This document shows, in pieces, positions 7,188 through 14,312 of a stretch of 18,415 bases of DNA. Made by a program: the position numbers and the translations under genes. The notes under the pieces are model-generated. The model saw only the letters and a program-made list of their open reading frames with translations. It was not told the origin of the DNA and did no database searches. Origin of the DNA: ANME-2 cluster archaeon. Its GTDB lineage: Archaea > Halobacteriota > Methanosarcinia > Methanosarcinales > Methanogasteraceae. The stretch spans positions 1 to 18,415 of the forward strand of contig PIXW01000010.1 of assembly GCA_003601535.1 (NCBI GenBank), written 5' to 3'. Within the stretch, counting starts at the first letter, position 1; each line of letters begins with the position of its first letter.

Positions 7188-7200
7188 CGAAACATTTATA
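7188..7200 (+). promoter_or_regulatory. BRE/TATA promoter of the winged-helix/toxin operon
   Basis: CGAAACATTTATA combines a purine-rich BRE-like stretch with a TATA box. It is centred about 28 bases before the ATG at 7225, so the operon is probably transcribed as a leaderless mRNA. The rest of 7000-7187 is AT-rich and holds no gene that I can see. Confidence 0.65.
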
Positions 7201-7224
7201 AGTCAGAGTAATTCATGTAATACT

Positions 7225-7983
7225 ATGAATGAAACTACATCGATAAATGGAAATAAAAGAAGGATTCCCTCCAGTGGAATTAGGTATCCAATGTTTGATC
7301 TAGATGATGCTGTTAAAGTAATAACTATTGTTTATAAAATGGGTGGCGGGAAACTTGATTTGACCACTCTTGCTCAAGCGATGAACTACTCACCTTCAAC
7401 GATCAGGCATCACGTAAACTCCGCAAAATATTATGGATTGATTGTACAAGAAAAAGATATCATTACAAATACCGAACTTGCAAAAGGCATTTATATGCCT
7501 ATTTCAAACGAAGAAAAAATTCGTTCCATACAAAATGCGTTTTTCTCCTGCAAGATATATTCTGATCTATTTGATCGATTCAAAGACGCGCGCGTACCAG
7601 ATGAGTCGATACTTTCAAATATAGTACATCGCGAATTTAAAGTATCGGCAACTGGAAAAGACGTTCTTGCCAAGAATTTTATATCTTCGTTGAAGTTTGC
7701 ACATTTGGCAAAAGAAAAAGATGGCGAACTTATTATTCATTTGAATGAAGAGGGTACCATCGCAAGAGCCGATGAAACTTATAACTTTCCACAACAAACC
7801 GAAGAACAAAAATCATTGGTTACAAAAGAAGAAGATTTATCGATTGGGGGTCCGAAGATCCAGACGGTTAATCTAATTTTGTCCGAAGGAAGAAATGCAA
7901 AATTGATGGTACCAGGCAATTTATCCGAAAAAGAGGCTGAGAGACTTAAGAAACAAATAGACATATTGGTCATGGAGGAATAA
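7225..7983 (+). CDS. Winged-helix DNA-binding protein upstream of a RelE-type toxin
   Basis: A 252-residue protein of no family I can name with confidence. Residues 28-75 form a winged-helix-like DNA-binding segment (LTTLAQAMNYSPSTIRHHV is the probable turn and recognition helix), with a possible second helical domain at 90-165. The last 40 residues (LILSEGRNAKLMVPGNLSEK...) form a strand-helix unit seen at the C-terminus of many prokaryotic HTH regulators and likely used for pairing. Its stop is 1 base before the toxin ATG and the toxin's GGAGG lies in its last codons, so translation is coupled. Codons are A/T-rich (AAA, AGA, GAA) unlike the flanking genes, suggesting transfer. It may repress the operon or neutralise the toxin; neither is shown by sequence. 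Confidence 0.75.
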   Translation: MNETTSINGNKRRIPSSGIRYPMFDLDDAVKVITIVYKMGGGKLDLTTLAQAMNYSPSTIRHHVNSAKYYGLIVQEKDIITNTELAKGIYMPISNEEKIRSIQNAFFSCKIYSDLFDRFKDARVPDESILSNIVHREFKVSATGKDVLAKNFISSLKFAHLAKEKDGELIIHLNEEGTIARADETYNFPQQTEEQKSLVTKEEDLSIGGPKIQTVNLILSEGRNAKLMVPGNLSEKEAERLKKQIDILVMEE

Positions 7984-7984
7984 A

Positions 7985-8242
7985 ATGAGTTCTTTCACCA
8001 TCGAAATCAAAGAATCTGCAGAGAAAAGATTGCGAAAGTACAATAAAGAAATTCAGAGACGTTTTGCTGCTAAAATTAGAAAATTAAAAGAAAATCCGGA
8101 CATACATGGTAAACCTTTGCGAGGTCATCTCCATGGTTACTGGGAGTTATATTTCGAAAATAAATTCAGAATCATCTATACGATAGATTACAATGAGAAA
8201 ACGGTTACAATTGAGGCTATTAAACACAAAGACGAATTTTAA
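7985..8242 (+). CDS. RelE/ParE-superfamily toxin
   Basis: An 85-residue basic protein with the RelE/ParE layout: an N-terminal strand (FTIEIKESAEKRLRKY), two helices rich in Lys/Arg, then K-P-L-R-G-H-L-H-G-Y-W and the closing strands FRIIYTID...VTIEAIKHKDEF. Family members cut mRNA on the ribosome (RelE) or poison gyrase (ParE); the LRG...W...RIIY pattern is closest to archaeal RelE. GGAGG lies 6 bases before ATG, within the end of the winged-helix gene. The usual adjacent antitoxin in the same direction is missing; a RelB-like gene lies tail to tail on the other strand. Its TAA stop shares the palindrome TTAA with that gene's stop. Confidence 0.88.
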   Translation: MSSFTIEIKESAEKRLRKYNKEIQRRFAAKIRKLKENPDIHGKPLRGHLHGYWELYFENKFRIIYTIDYNEKTVTIEAIKHKDEF

Positions 8243-8439
8243 ATTCCAAGTTCACTCGCAAGTTCCTCGAAATCCATAACTTTAGCACCGTCTTTTTTTC
8301 CTTCTTCGATCTGTTCCATAAGGTCTCTATCAGATAGAATCTCTATAGTCCTTCTCATAGATTCGTATTCGTCTGTGGAAATGGTTATCCACTCAACTTC
8401 ATGCGCTCCGTATGTTACAACAGCCTCAGACGTTTCCAT
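8239..8439 (-). CDS. RelB/Phd-like antitoxin, convergent to the toxin
   Basis: A 66-residue acidic protein. The segment ISTDEYESMRRTIEILSDRD, followed by a Glu/Lys-rich helix (LMEQIEEGKKD) and MDFEELASELGI, matches the toxin-wrapping helix of archaeal and bacterial RelB/Phd antitoxins (pattern: EILSDxxLMxxIxEG...xFEEL). The first 17 residues are short for a full DNA-binding domain, so it may not autoregulate. It has its own TATA element at 8461-8472 and would be leaderless. It overlaps the toxin gene by 4 bases at their 3' ends. In standard RelBE pairs the antitoxin precedes the toxin on the same strand, so this arrangement is unusual. Confidence 0.8.
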   Translation of the reverse strand: METSEAVVTYGAHEVEWITISTDEYESMRRTIEILSDRDLMEQIEEGKKDGAKVMDFEELASELGI

Positions 8440-8460
8440 AATTAAACAACAGGTTTATTA

Positions 8461-8472
8461 ACTACTTAAAAG
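8461..8472 (-). promoter_or_regulatory. TATA-like promoter of the antitoxin
   Basis: CTTTTAAGTAGT on the minus strand is centred about 28 bases before the ATG at 8439, predicting a leaderless message separate from the toxin operon. Confidence 0.5.
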
Positions 8473-8553
8473 TTGTGGTAACAACGACCCCATCTCCGAA
8501 TTGCCAGGCAAACACCAGAGAGTTATTCCGGATCGGCTCGCGTGAACCGAAGT

Positions 8554-8564
8554 AATTATATAAC
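8554..8564 (+). promoter_or_regulatory. TATA promoter of fae-hps
   Basis: AATTATATAAC predicts transcription start near 8585, leaving a leader of about 17 nt that holds the ribosome site AGAGGT (8586-8591). It lies downstream of the GTG at 8542, which therefore cannot be the start. Confidence 0.65.
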
Positions 8565-8601
8565 ACTCGACCCAATACGCAAGCAAGAGGTAGATCATTT
8601 G

Positions 8602-9777
8602 ATGCTAATCGGAGAAGCACTGATCGGCGAGGAGCCGGAACTTGCGCACGTTGATTTGATAATCGGGAACAAAGAGGGTCCGGTTGGGCAGGCATTTGCG
8701 ACCGGGATGACCCAGTTATCAGAGGGACACACACCTCTGCTCTCGGTCATCCGTCCAAATCTGCTCACAAAGCCCGCGTGCCTGATCGTTCCCAAGGTCA
8801 CGGTGAAAAACATGGCGCAGGCAGCGCGTATCTTCGGTCCTGCGCAGGCTGCTGTTGCGAAGGCTGTTGCGGATGCTGCCCAGGATGGGATCATCCCGAG
8901 GGAGGAAGTGGAGGATCTCGTAATCGTTGCGAGCGTGTTCATCCACCCTGACGCAAAGGATTACAACCGGATATATCGTTATAACTACGGGGCAGCGAAA
9001 CTGGCGCTCAAACGTGCGATGGACGGATTTCCAGAGATCGATACGGTTCTTGACGAGAAGGATCGTGGCACGCACGCGATCATGGGCTTCAAGATCTCCC
9101 GTCTGTGGGATCCGCCATATCTGCAGGTCGCTCTCGATAATCCGGATATCGATCAGGTGCTGCGGATCCTGAAAGCACTGCCAGATAGTGATCACCTCAT
9201 TCTTGAGGCTGGCACCCCGCTGATCAAACGGTACGGCGTGGAGGTGATCGGGAAGATGAGAGAGGTCGTGCCGAATGCATTCATCGTTGCCGATCTGAAG
9301 ACACTGGATACTGGCAATCTTGAGGCTCGTATGGTTGCGGATGCAACCGCTGATGCCGTTGTGATATCAGCGCTCGCGCCGACCCAGACGATCGATAAAG
9401 CGATCGAAGAGGCGCACAAAACAGGGATATACGCGGTGATTGATACACTGAATCTTCCAGATCCTGTTCCGGTGCTGCAGAAGCTCGATGCTCTTCCTGA
9501 TGTTGTCGAACTGCACCGTGCAATCGATGCCGAGAAGACCGAATACCAGTGGGGCAGTATTCCAGCAATAAAGGCACTCTCGGACCGAATACTGGTGGCG
9601 GTCGCTGGCGGCATCAGGGCTGATACCATGCGCGATGCAATGGATGCCGGAGCAGACATTCTCGTGGTTGGGCGTGCGATCACGAATGCGAAGGATGTCA
9701 GGCAGGCAGCCGAGATGTTTATAGAAGGGCTTGCAAAAGAGGAGATCGATCAGTTCAGGGTGATGACTGACTTTTGA
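8602..9777 (+). CDS. fae-hps: Bifunctional formaldehyde-activating enzyme / 3-hexulose-6-phosphate synthase
   Basis: Two fused enzymes. Residues 1-160 are Fae ([19 protein letters not shown], with catalytic His16), which joins formaldehyde to tetrahydromethanopterin. Residues about 170-391 are Hps, a TIM barrel of the OMP-decarboxylase superfamily with the metal/substrate motif DLKTLD (231-236) and the phosphate-binding end AVAGGI...VVGRAIT. In methanogens that lack the oxidative pentose pathway this fusion releases pentose phosphate from hexulose phosphate and passes the formaldehyde to the C1 carrier. I place the start at ATG 8602: Fae homologues begin near MYLIGEAL and the promoter lies at 8554. 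A TTG immediately before (8599) is a minor alternative. It is convergent with cdhC across a hairpin. Confidence 0.96.
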   Translation: MLIGEALIGEEPELAHVDLIIGNKEGPVGQAFATGMTQLSEGHTPLLSVIRPNLLTKPACLIVPKVTVKNMAQAARIFGPAQAAVAKAVADAAQDGIIPREEVEDLVIVASVFIHPDAKDYNRIYRYNYGAAKLALKRAMDGFPEIDTVLDEKDRGTHAIMGFKISRLWDPPYLQVALDNPDIDQVLRILKALPDSDHLILEAGTPLIKRYGVEVIGKMREVVPNAFIVADLKTLDTGNLEARMVADATADAVVISALAPTQTIDKAIEEAHKTGIYAVIDTLNLPDPVPVLQKLDALPDVVELHRAIDAEKTEYQWGSIPAIKALSDRILVAVAGGIRADTMRDAMDAGADILVVGRAITNAKDVRQAAEMFIEGLAKEEIDQFRVMTDF

Positions 9778-9792
9778 TGTTTAAGAACAACC

Positions 9793-9829
9793 AGAAGAAG
9801 GAGTGATCAAGGGATATCATTCCTCTTCT
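9793..9829. terminator. Inverted repeat between convergent fae-hps and cdhC
   Basis: The arms 9793-9807 and 9816-9829 pair as 6 + 8 base pairs with one bulged A and one G-U, around an 8-base loop. On the plus strand a short T run follows (CGTTTT). The right arm covers the last codons and stop of cdhC, so the structure can act for both genes. Confidence 0.5.
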
Positions 9830-11229
9830 CGTTTTACAATCACCTGGTCGATACTGATCTTAGCATTCTTCAGAACTATCCTGATCCCGCCTCCTGCACC
9901 AGATGGCATAGCCATACCTGCAACCGGTATACCGGCTGTCGGCACTGCTTCCGGCACAGCCATAGCAGGAACAGCAGGTTTTTCTTCCTCCTTCTTTTTT
10001 TCTGCCTTCTCTTCCGTCTCCTTCCACTTCGCAACGATCGGATGATTCTTCTCGATCAAAAATGCTTTCAATGAGTCAAGATCGGATGCGTCCTCTTCGG
10101 TTGCGACCGCATCCACGATATCCACAGGAATGTCATCGATCACCCGGTCTTTCAGGTGTTTTGGCATCCAGCCAACCCTGTTCCAGCCGCCATCCGCTTG
10201 AATGAACTTCGGAGACCTGAAATAGTTGATTCCGATTCCGAGAAAACCAACAACCTGTTTGCCGCCGCCGGTCTGTCCAGCCATGTTTGCAAACGTAAGT
10301 CCGTTCGGAGCGGGATTTGCGTAATCCCGATCCACCCATCCGATGACATCGAGTTCGGGAATGTAAAAACCAACGACCTCAAAGCAGCCGCATGATGTAT
10401 GAGGTGCATCAAAGAACGAGTGTAGTTTGATCCGGGAGTACTCGCCCTGCGAAAGCGATACCGCAGCCTCGTTGACCCCTGTATATTCACCGCCTACTGG
10501 ATCGATACATTCTCCTTTCTCGATTGCAAACTGCGGACCCTCAGGGTCGACCTTTGCTGCAGCTCTTCCATCGAACCAGTTGATCGCGCCACAGAGCGAT
10601 ATCCTGTCAGGGGACACAACACAGACATTGGTCGGGGCAAACGACTGACAGAGTGTGCATCCGTAGAATATATCCACATCCTCGTCATGCAGATTGCGCG
10701 TTCTTGCATCCCTCGCCTCATAAATCTCCTTCACCTCTATCAATCGTCTATCGATCTCTTCCGGGTCTGTGACATACAGCGCCTCCATCTTCTCAATAAA
10801 CGGCATCTCATTCTTAAAAAGCATCATGGTCGCTTTTGCGATCGGTTCAAAGGAATTTAGACCTTTCTTGATCGCATCCTTGCTGATACGGAGCCAGATA
10901 TCGTATCGTTGATTCAGATGCATGAGACCGTTGATATAATTCTGAAAATCATGATTTCGACGCTCAACGATCGCCTCAAGGTCCGGTTCCACTGCCTCAC
11001 CAGCGATCTTATAGATCATCGCAAGAGGATATGTTTCGCCCTCTTTCATCTCGGAGAGGTCTGAACCGATCAGGGTGAACCCCCCATCCTCCACCTCGTC
11101 CATCTCTGCCGCGTGAACCAACTCAAAGCCTTTGCTCTTTGGTCCTGCCAGTTCGATATACATGTCGTCTTTTCTGATCCGTTCCCCTTCAAACATCGGG
11201 GATAACTCGAATGGAAATTCGTCTGCCAT
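9817..11229 (-). CDS. cdhC: Acetyl-CoA decarbonylase/synthase, beta subunit
   Basis: The subunit that makes or breaks acetyl-CoA from CO, a methyl group and CoA at the nickel-iron A-cluster, in methanogenesis, CO2 fixation or its reverse. All 470 residues are present. The cluster ligands are visible: Cys191 and Cys194 in GCTLCQSF, Cys203, and the Cys280-Gly-Cys282 pair; Cys213 is also conserved-looking. The C-terminus has the archaeal layout of a Glu/Lys then Ala/Pro-rich linker (405-440) and a conserved tail GGGIRIVLKNAKISI. A strong GGAGG is 6-7 bases before the ATG. The subunits for CO oxidation and the corrinoid protein (cdhA, B, D, E) are not next to it. It lacks the N-terminal domain of bacterial AcsB, as archaeal forms do. 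Confidence 0.97.
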   Translation of the reverse strand: MADEFPFELSPMFEGERIRKDDMYIELAGPKSKGFELVHAAEMDEVEDGGFTLIGSDLSEMKEGETYPLAMIYKIAGEAVEPDLEAIVERRNHDFQNYINGLMHLNQRYDIWLRISKDAIKKGLNSFEPIAKATMMLFKNEMPFIEKMEALYVTDPEEIDRRLIEVKEIYEARDARTRNLHDEDVDIFYGCTLCQSFAPTNVCVVSPDRISLCGAINWFDGRAAAKVDPEGPQFAIEKGECIDPVGGEYTGVNEAAVSLSQGEYSRIKLHSFFDAPHTSCGCFEVVGFYIPELDVIGWVDRDYANPAPNGLTFANMAGQTGGGKQVVGFLGIGINYFRSPKFIQADGGWNRVGWMPKHLKDRVIDDIPVDIVDAVATEEDASDLDSLKAFLIEKNHPIVAKWKETEEKAEKKKEEEKPAVPAMAVPEAVPTAGIPVAGMAMPSGAGGGIRIVLKNAKISIDQVIVKREEE

Positions 11230-11267
11230 TACATGCCTCCTGGAGTTAGATGATGAATCATGACAAT

Positions 11268-11278
11268 CTACTTAAACC
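11268..11278. promoter_or_regulatory. Shared divergent TATA region, cdhC / tubulin-like gene
   Basis: CTACTTAAACC reads as TTTAAGTAG on the other strand and fits as a TATA box both ways: start near 11246 for cdhC (leader about 17 nt) and near 11298 for the tubulin-like gene (leader about 30 nt). Only about 100 bases separate the two start codons, so the promoters overlap or are very close. Confidence 0.45.
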
Positions 11279-11328
11279 TTGTTGCGCTTCATTCCATATA
11301 TTCAAGTACCCTCAAGGTAGATATCTGG

Positions 11329-12624
11329 ATGATGTCAGCACCAGCGAGTTCAGACGATTACACGAAATGGAGTTTGATCGCATCAGGCGAGGGGGCGGGC
11401 AGGATTGCTGCCCTGTACTTTGCAAGCATGCGAAATGAGGCAATATCAGATAGGATCCTGCTGCTCAACAGCGCAAGAGCGGATTTAAAGAAGGTACTCG
11501 ATGAGATTGCAGAGCATCTTGGAAGTAAAGAGGTAAAGATACTTGAAACGATCCGAAGAGAGCGTGTGCAGCTGTTTGGCAGGCAGAGTACTGGAACAGG
11601 CAATTTCTGGAAGGTTGGGGAGAATGAGGCGAGGATCGATTTCGATGAGATCATCAGAAGACGGGTCGAGAGTCTCGGACTAACAAGCGGCGATGCGATG
11701 TTTGATATTATGACGCTTGGTGGAGGAACCGGTAACGGCAGCATTCCATACCTGATCAACCAGATGAAACACGGATCCGGAAGAACCGCTTCCGGACACA
11801 AGCATTTTGCGCTCTGTGTATGGCCTGATGTGATCGAGGCTGATCACCGCCATTTCAACGCGATCTGCGGATTATCTCGATTGCTCAAATACGGTGAGGA
11901 TAGCCATCAGAATGCCGACATGGTGTTGCTTGTCGATAACACAACCCTCGGAAAGAGGATCGAACTCGATGAGGGCGAATCCAATTATTACTTCGAGATC
12001 AACAAACTGATTGCGCAGGCGATTGATCTGATGATGGCGCCTGGAAGAAAGAATACAAACCGGGTGATCGATGTCAATGATTACATCGTCTTCCCATCGC
12101 ATATCGGTGTGTACCATGTCACACCATGCATGTCTACAGGCAACGATGTCGACCTGATCAGCCTCGAATCGGCACTCGATGATGCAGTCGAGAACGCGTT
12201 CTTCCCGATAGATCCTGCCACTGCGACGATGGTCTGGCTGATCGTGCGCGTGCCAAAGCGCCACTTCAATCGCGGACAGTTCGAGCAGCGAATGCTTGAT
12301 CACACATTCAGGGGATGGATAGATGGAAACATCATCGGAAAATTGCGGTATTCTACTGTGACGTTTGTAGAAGAGGATATAGAAACATTTGATGTGCTTT
12401 TATTGCTCGGAGGGTTCAAACTCAATAAACTGGTTCCGGAATCCTTTGAAAAATACCTGATGTTCAAGGAACTGCTTGAACTGAACGCAACGAATGGCGA
12501 GATCTCGCTTGCGCAGTTTGGTGATGACGTGAGTCTGTCAACCGATGAACTGAACCGGATCGAGCAGAATCTGCGGGATTACATGACGCACATCGACGAT
12601 GTGGTGGAGCGGTTGAGTGGGTGA
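11329..12624 (+). CDS. Tubulin/FtsZ-superfamily GTPase, divergent
   Basis: A protein of 431 residues with the tubulin/FtsZ nucleotide fold: ASGEGAGRIAALYF near the N-terminus (first phosphate loop), ISDRILLLNSARADL (as in FtsZ), and the signature GGGTGNGS (131-138). The T7-loop region is degenerate (NDVDLISLESALDDA in place of the FtsZ N-x-D-x-x-D pattern), so polymer-coupled GTP hydrolysis may be altered. It lacks the typical FtsZ ending that binds membrane anchors. It is not a normal FtsZ1 or FtsZ2; it probably belongs to an archaeal FtsZ-like group. The start at ATG 11329 is chosen for AAGGTAG 8 bases upstream; a second ATG follows directly, and the upstream ATG at 11260 precedes the TATA box. 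It heads a rightward run with ruvC, moaC and DUF99. Confidence 0.85.
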   Translation: MMSAPASSDDYTKWSLIASGEGAGRIAALYFASMRNEAISDRILLLNSARADLKKVLDEIAEHLGSKEVKILETIRRERVQLFGRQSTGTGNFWKVGENEARIDFDEIIRRRVESLGLTSGDAMFDIMTLGGGTGNGSIPYLINQMKHGSGRTASGHKHFALCVWPDVIEADHRHFNAICGLSRLLKYGEDSHQNADMVLLVDNTTLGKRIELDEGESNYYFEINKLIAQAIDLMMAPGRKNTNRVIDVNDYIVFPSHIGVYHVTPCMSTGNDVDLISLESALDDAVENAFFPIDPATATMVWLIVRVPKRHFNRGQFEQRMLDHTFRGWIDGNIIGKLRYSTVTFVEEDIETFDVLLLLGGFKLNKLVPESFEKYLMFKELLELNATNGEISLAQFGDDVSLSTDELNRIEQNLRDYMTHIDDVVERLSG

Positions 12625-12660
12625 GTCAATCAGTCCTGTAAAGCTCTGATAGCTGGAAAT

Positions 12661-13164
12661 ATGATCATCGGAATCGATCCCGGACTTGCAACCACCGGCT
12701 TTGGTATCATCGATGATCTCAGATGCATCAAATATGGTGTGATCAGGACGCCTCCAGATGTGCTGATCCAGACCCGACTGCAGACGATCTTCCACAGAAT
12801 AGAGGAGATTCTGGAGCTGTACCAGCCGGATGAACTCGCCATCGAAAAGCTGTTCTTCTCCAGGAATGTGACATCCGCAATCGAGGTTAGTCATGCACGG
12901 GGAGTTATTCTGCTTGCTGCATCCGAATATGACCTCGACGTCTTTGAGTACACACCGAATCAGATCAAACAGGTGGTCACAGGATCAGGAAAAGCAGATA
13001 AGAAGCAGGTGCAGAAGATGGTTGGAATGCTGCTCGGAATCGATGAGAAAATTCCTGACGATGCTGCTGATGCGCTTGCTGCCGCGATATGCCATGCGCA
13101 TTCACAAACTGGTGTCAGATCGATCACAATCCCTGAAAAAGACGATCTTGTGTGTATGGAATAA
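12661..13164 (+). CDS. ruvC: RuvC-type Holliday junction resolvase
   Basis: An endonuclease of the RNase H fold that cuts four-way DNA junctions in recombination. All four acidic catalytic residues of bacterial RuvC are in place: Asp6 (GIDPGLATTG), Glu62 (AIEKLFF), and Asp134 and Asp137 (PDDAADALA). The block KQVVTGSGKADKKQV is also typical. Its 167 residues match RuvC. Most archaea resolve junctions with Hjc, and no ruvA or ruvB is nearby, so a bacterial-type enzyme here suggests an old transfer or a lineage-specific set. It starts 36 bases after the tubulin-like gene, with only a weak GGAAA ribosome site. Confidence 0.92.
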   Translation: MIIGIDPGLATTGFGIIDDLRCIKYGVIRTPPDVLIQTRLQTIFHRIEEILELYQPDELAIEKLFFSRNVTSAIEVSHARGVILLAASEYDLDVFEYTPNQIKQVVTGSGKADKKQVQKMVGMLLGIDEKIPDDAADALAAAICHAHSQTGVRSITIPEKDDLVCME

Positions 13165-13182
13165 AAACAGATCTTACTGGTC

Positions 13183-13653
13183 ATGAACGGTACAACATTC
13201 ACTCACATCACAGACGATCGCGCATCGATGGTGGATATCAGCGAAAAAGACGTGATCAGGCGGCGGGCTACTGCAACCGGGAGAATTAATCTCAGTGAGG
13301 GCACCATCGCAGCAATAAATGCAGGCAGTGTCGAGAAAGGAAACGTGCTTGCAACAGCAAGGGTTGCTGCAATTCTTGCTGTCAAAGAGACTTCTTCCAT
13401 CATTCCGATGTGTCACCAGATTCCGGTTGCGAGTATCGATGTCGATTTTGAGATGATGGATCATGCCATTCAGGCGGTAGTTGAGGTGAAATCTGTCAGC
13501 CGCACCGGCGTTGAGATGGAGGCGCTATGTGGGGTGAGCGTTGCGCTTCTGACGATATGGGACATGGTCAAGTCGGCGGAGAAGGACGAGAGCGGGAATT
13601 ACCCCGCTACAGCGATCTCGGATATCAGAGTCGTGGAGAAGGTGAAATATTAG
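13183..13653 (+). CDS. moaC: Cyclic pyranopterin monophosphate synthase
   Basis: The enzyme completes the first stage of molybdopterin/tungstopterin synthesis, turning the MoaA product into cyclic pyranopterin phosphate. The 156 residues show the MoaC blocks: [24 protein letters not shown] (73-81, metal and substrate site), GVEMEAL and DMVKSAEKD, with catalytic Asp127 and Lys130. It follows ruvC by 18 bases and precedes DUF99 by 2. moaA is not in the window. The tungstopterin enzyme AOR just beyond DUF99 is a likely consumer of the cofactor. Confidence 0.96.
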   Translation: MNGTTFTHITDDRASMVDISEKDVIRRRATATGRINLSEGTIAAINAGSVEKGNVLATARVAAILAVKETSSIIPMCHQIPVASIDVDFEMMDHAIQAVVEVKSVSRTGVEMEALCGVSVALLTIWDMVKSAEKDESGNYPATAISDIRVVEKVKY

Positions 13654-13655
13654 CC

Positions 13656-14228
13656 GTGCACATCAAACCAGAGATTCGAATCCTCGCGATCGACGATTCA
13701 GCGATTATAAGAGCGCAGGTCATGATCGTTGGAGTGATCTTTCGGGGCGGGGAATGGCTGGATGGTGTGCTCAGATCCGAGATCACAAAGGATGGGCTGG
13801 ATGCGACCGATGTGATATCAGAGATGGTGATCGCAACCAAACACTACCCACAGATCCGCGCGATCATGCTCGATGGCGTTACGTACGGCGGGTTCAATGT
13901 GGTTGATATATCAGAGCTGCACCGAAGAACGAATCTTCCGGTGATCGTTGTGATGCGTGCAGAGCCAGATACGGGGAGGATCAGACAGGCGCTGCAACAT
14001 CTTCCGAATTTCGATTTACGCTGGCGTGCCATCGAGAACGCCGGCAGGATCACAGAGATCGATGTACATGGCAATCTGATATACATACAGTGCTGTGGAA
14101 TCGAGGTTACGGATGCTGCTTCTATCGTGCGGATGTCAACGACCCACAGCCACATCCCTGAGCCACTTCGGGTTGCGCACCTGATCGCGACAGGCATCGT
14201 CTGCAGGGAGTCGAGAGGGCAGGCGTGA
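13656..14228 (+). CDS. DUF99 (UPF0215) family protein
   Basis: A 190-residue conserved archaeal protein of unknown function. The family pattern is visible: IKPEIRILAIDDS at the start, then VIFRGGEWLDGVL, IRAIMLDGVTYGGFNVVDI, LPVIVVMR and a closing EPLRVAHLIATGI. An acidic first strand (AIDDS) and the LDG-x-T-x-GGFN loop suggest an enzyme with an RNase H- or nuclease-like core, but this is inference. I place the start at GTG 13656, with GGAGAAGGTGA upstream inside the end of moaC; a longer frame from 13527 lies in moaC coding sequence. It is last in the rightward run, convergent with AOR. Confidence 0.88.
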   Translation: MHIKPEIRILAIDDSAIIRAQVMIVGVIFRGGEWLDGVLRSEITKDGLDATDVISEMVIATKHYPQIRAIMLDGVTYGGFNVVDISELHRRTNLPVIVVMRAEPDTGRIRQALQHLPNFDLRWRAIENAGRITEIDVHGNLIYIQCCGIEVTDAASIVRMSTTHSHIPEPLRVAHLIATGIVCRESRGQA

Positions 14229-14312
14229 AGGAAGAAGTTGCAGCAGATATCTTAATGCGGCACTGAAAGTTCTGGTTTACTTATGTATGCAATGTTGCGC
14301 AGAGACCAGAGG

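Noticed and set aside
8542..8601. Earlier GTG start for fae-hps
   Set aside because: It precedes the TATA box, and Fae homologues begin at the LIGEAL motif.
8719..9195. Leftward frame inside fae-hps
   Set aside because: It lies opposite a well-conserved enzyme, and its residues match no family.
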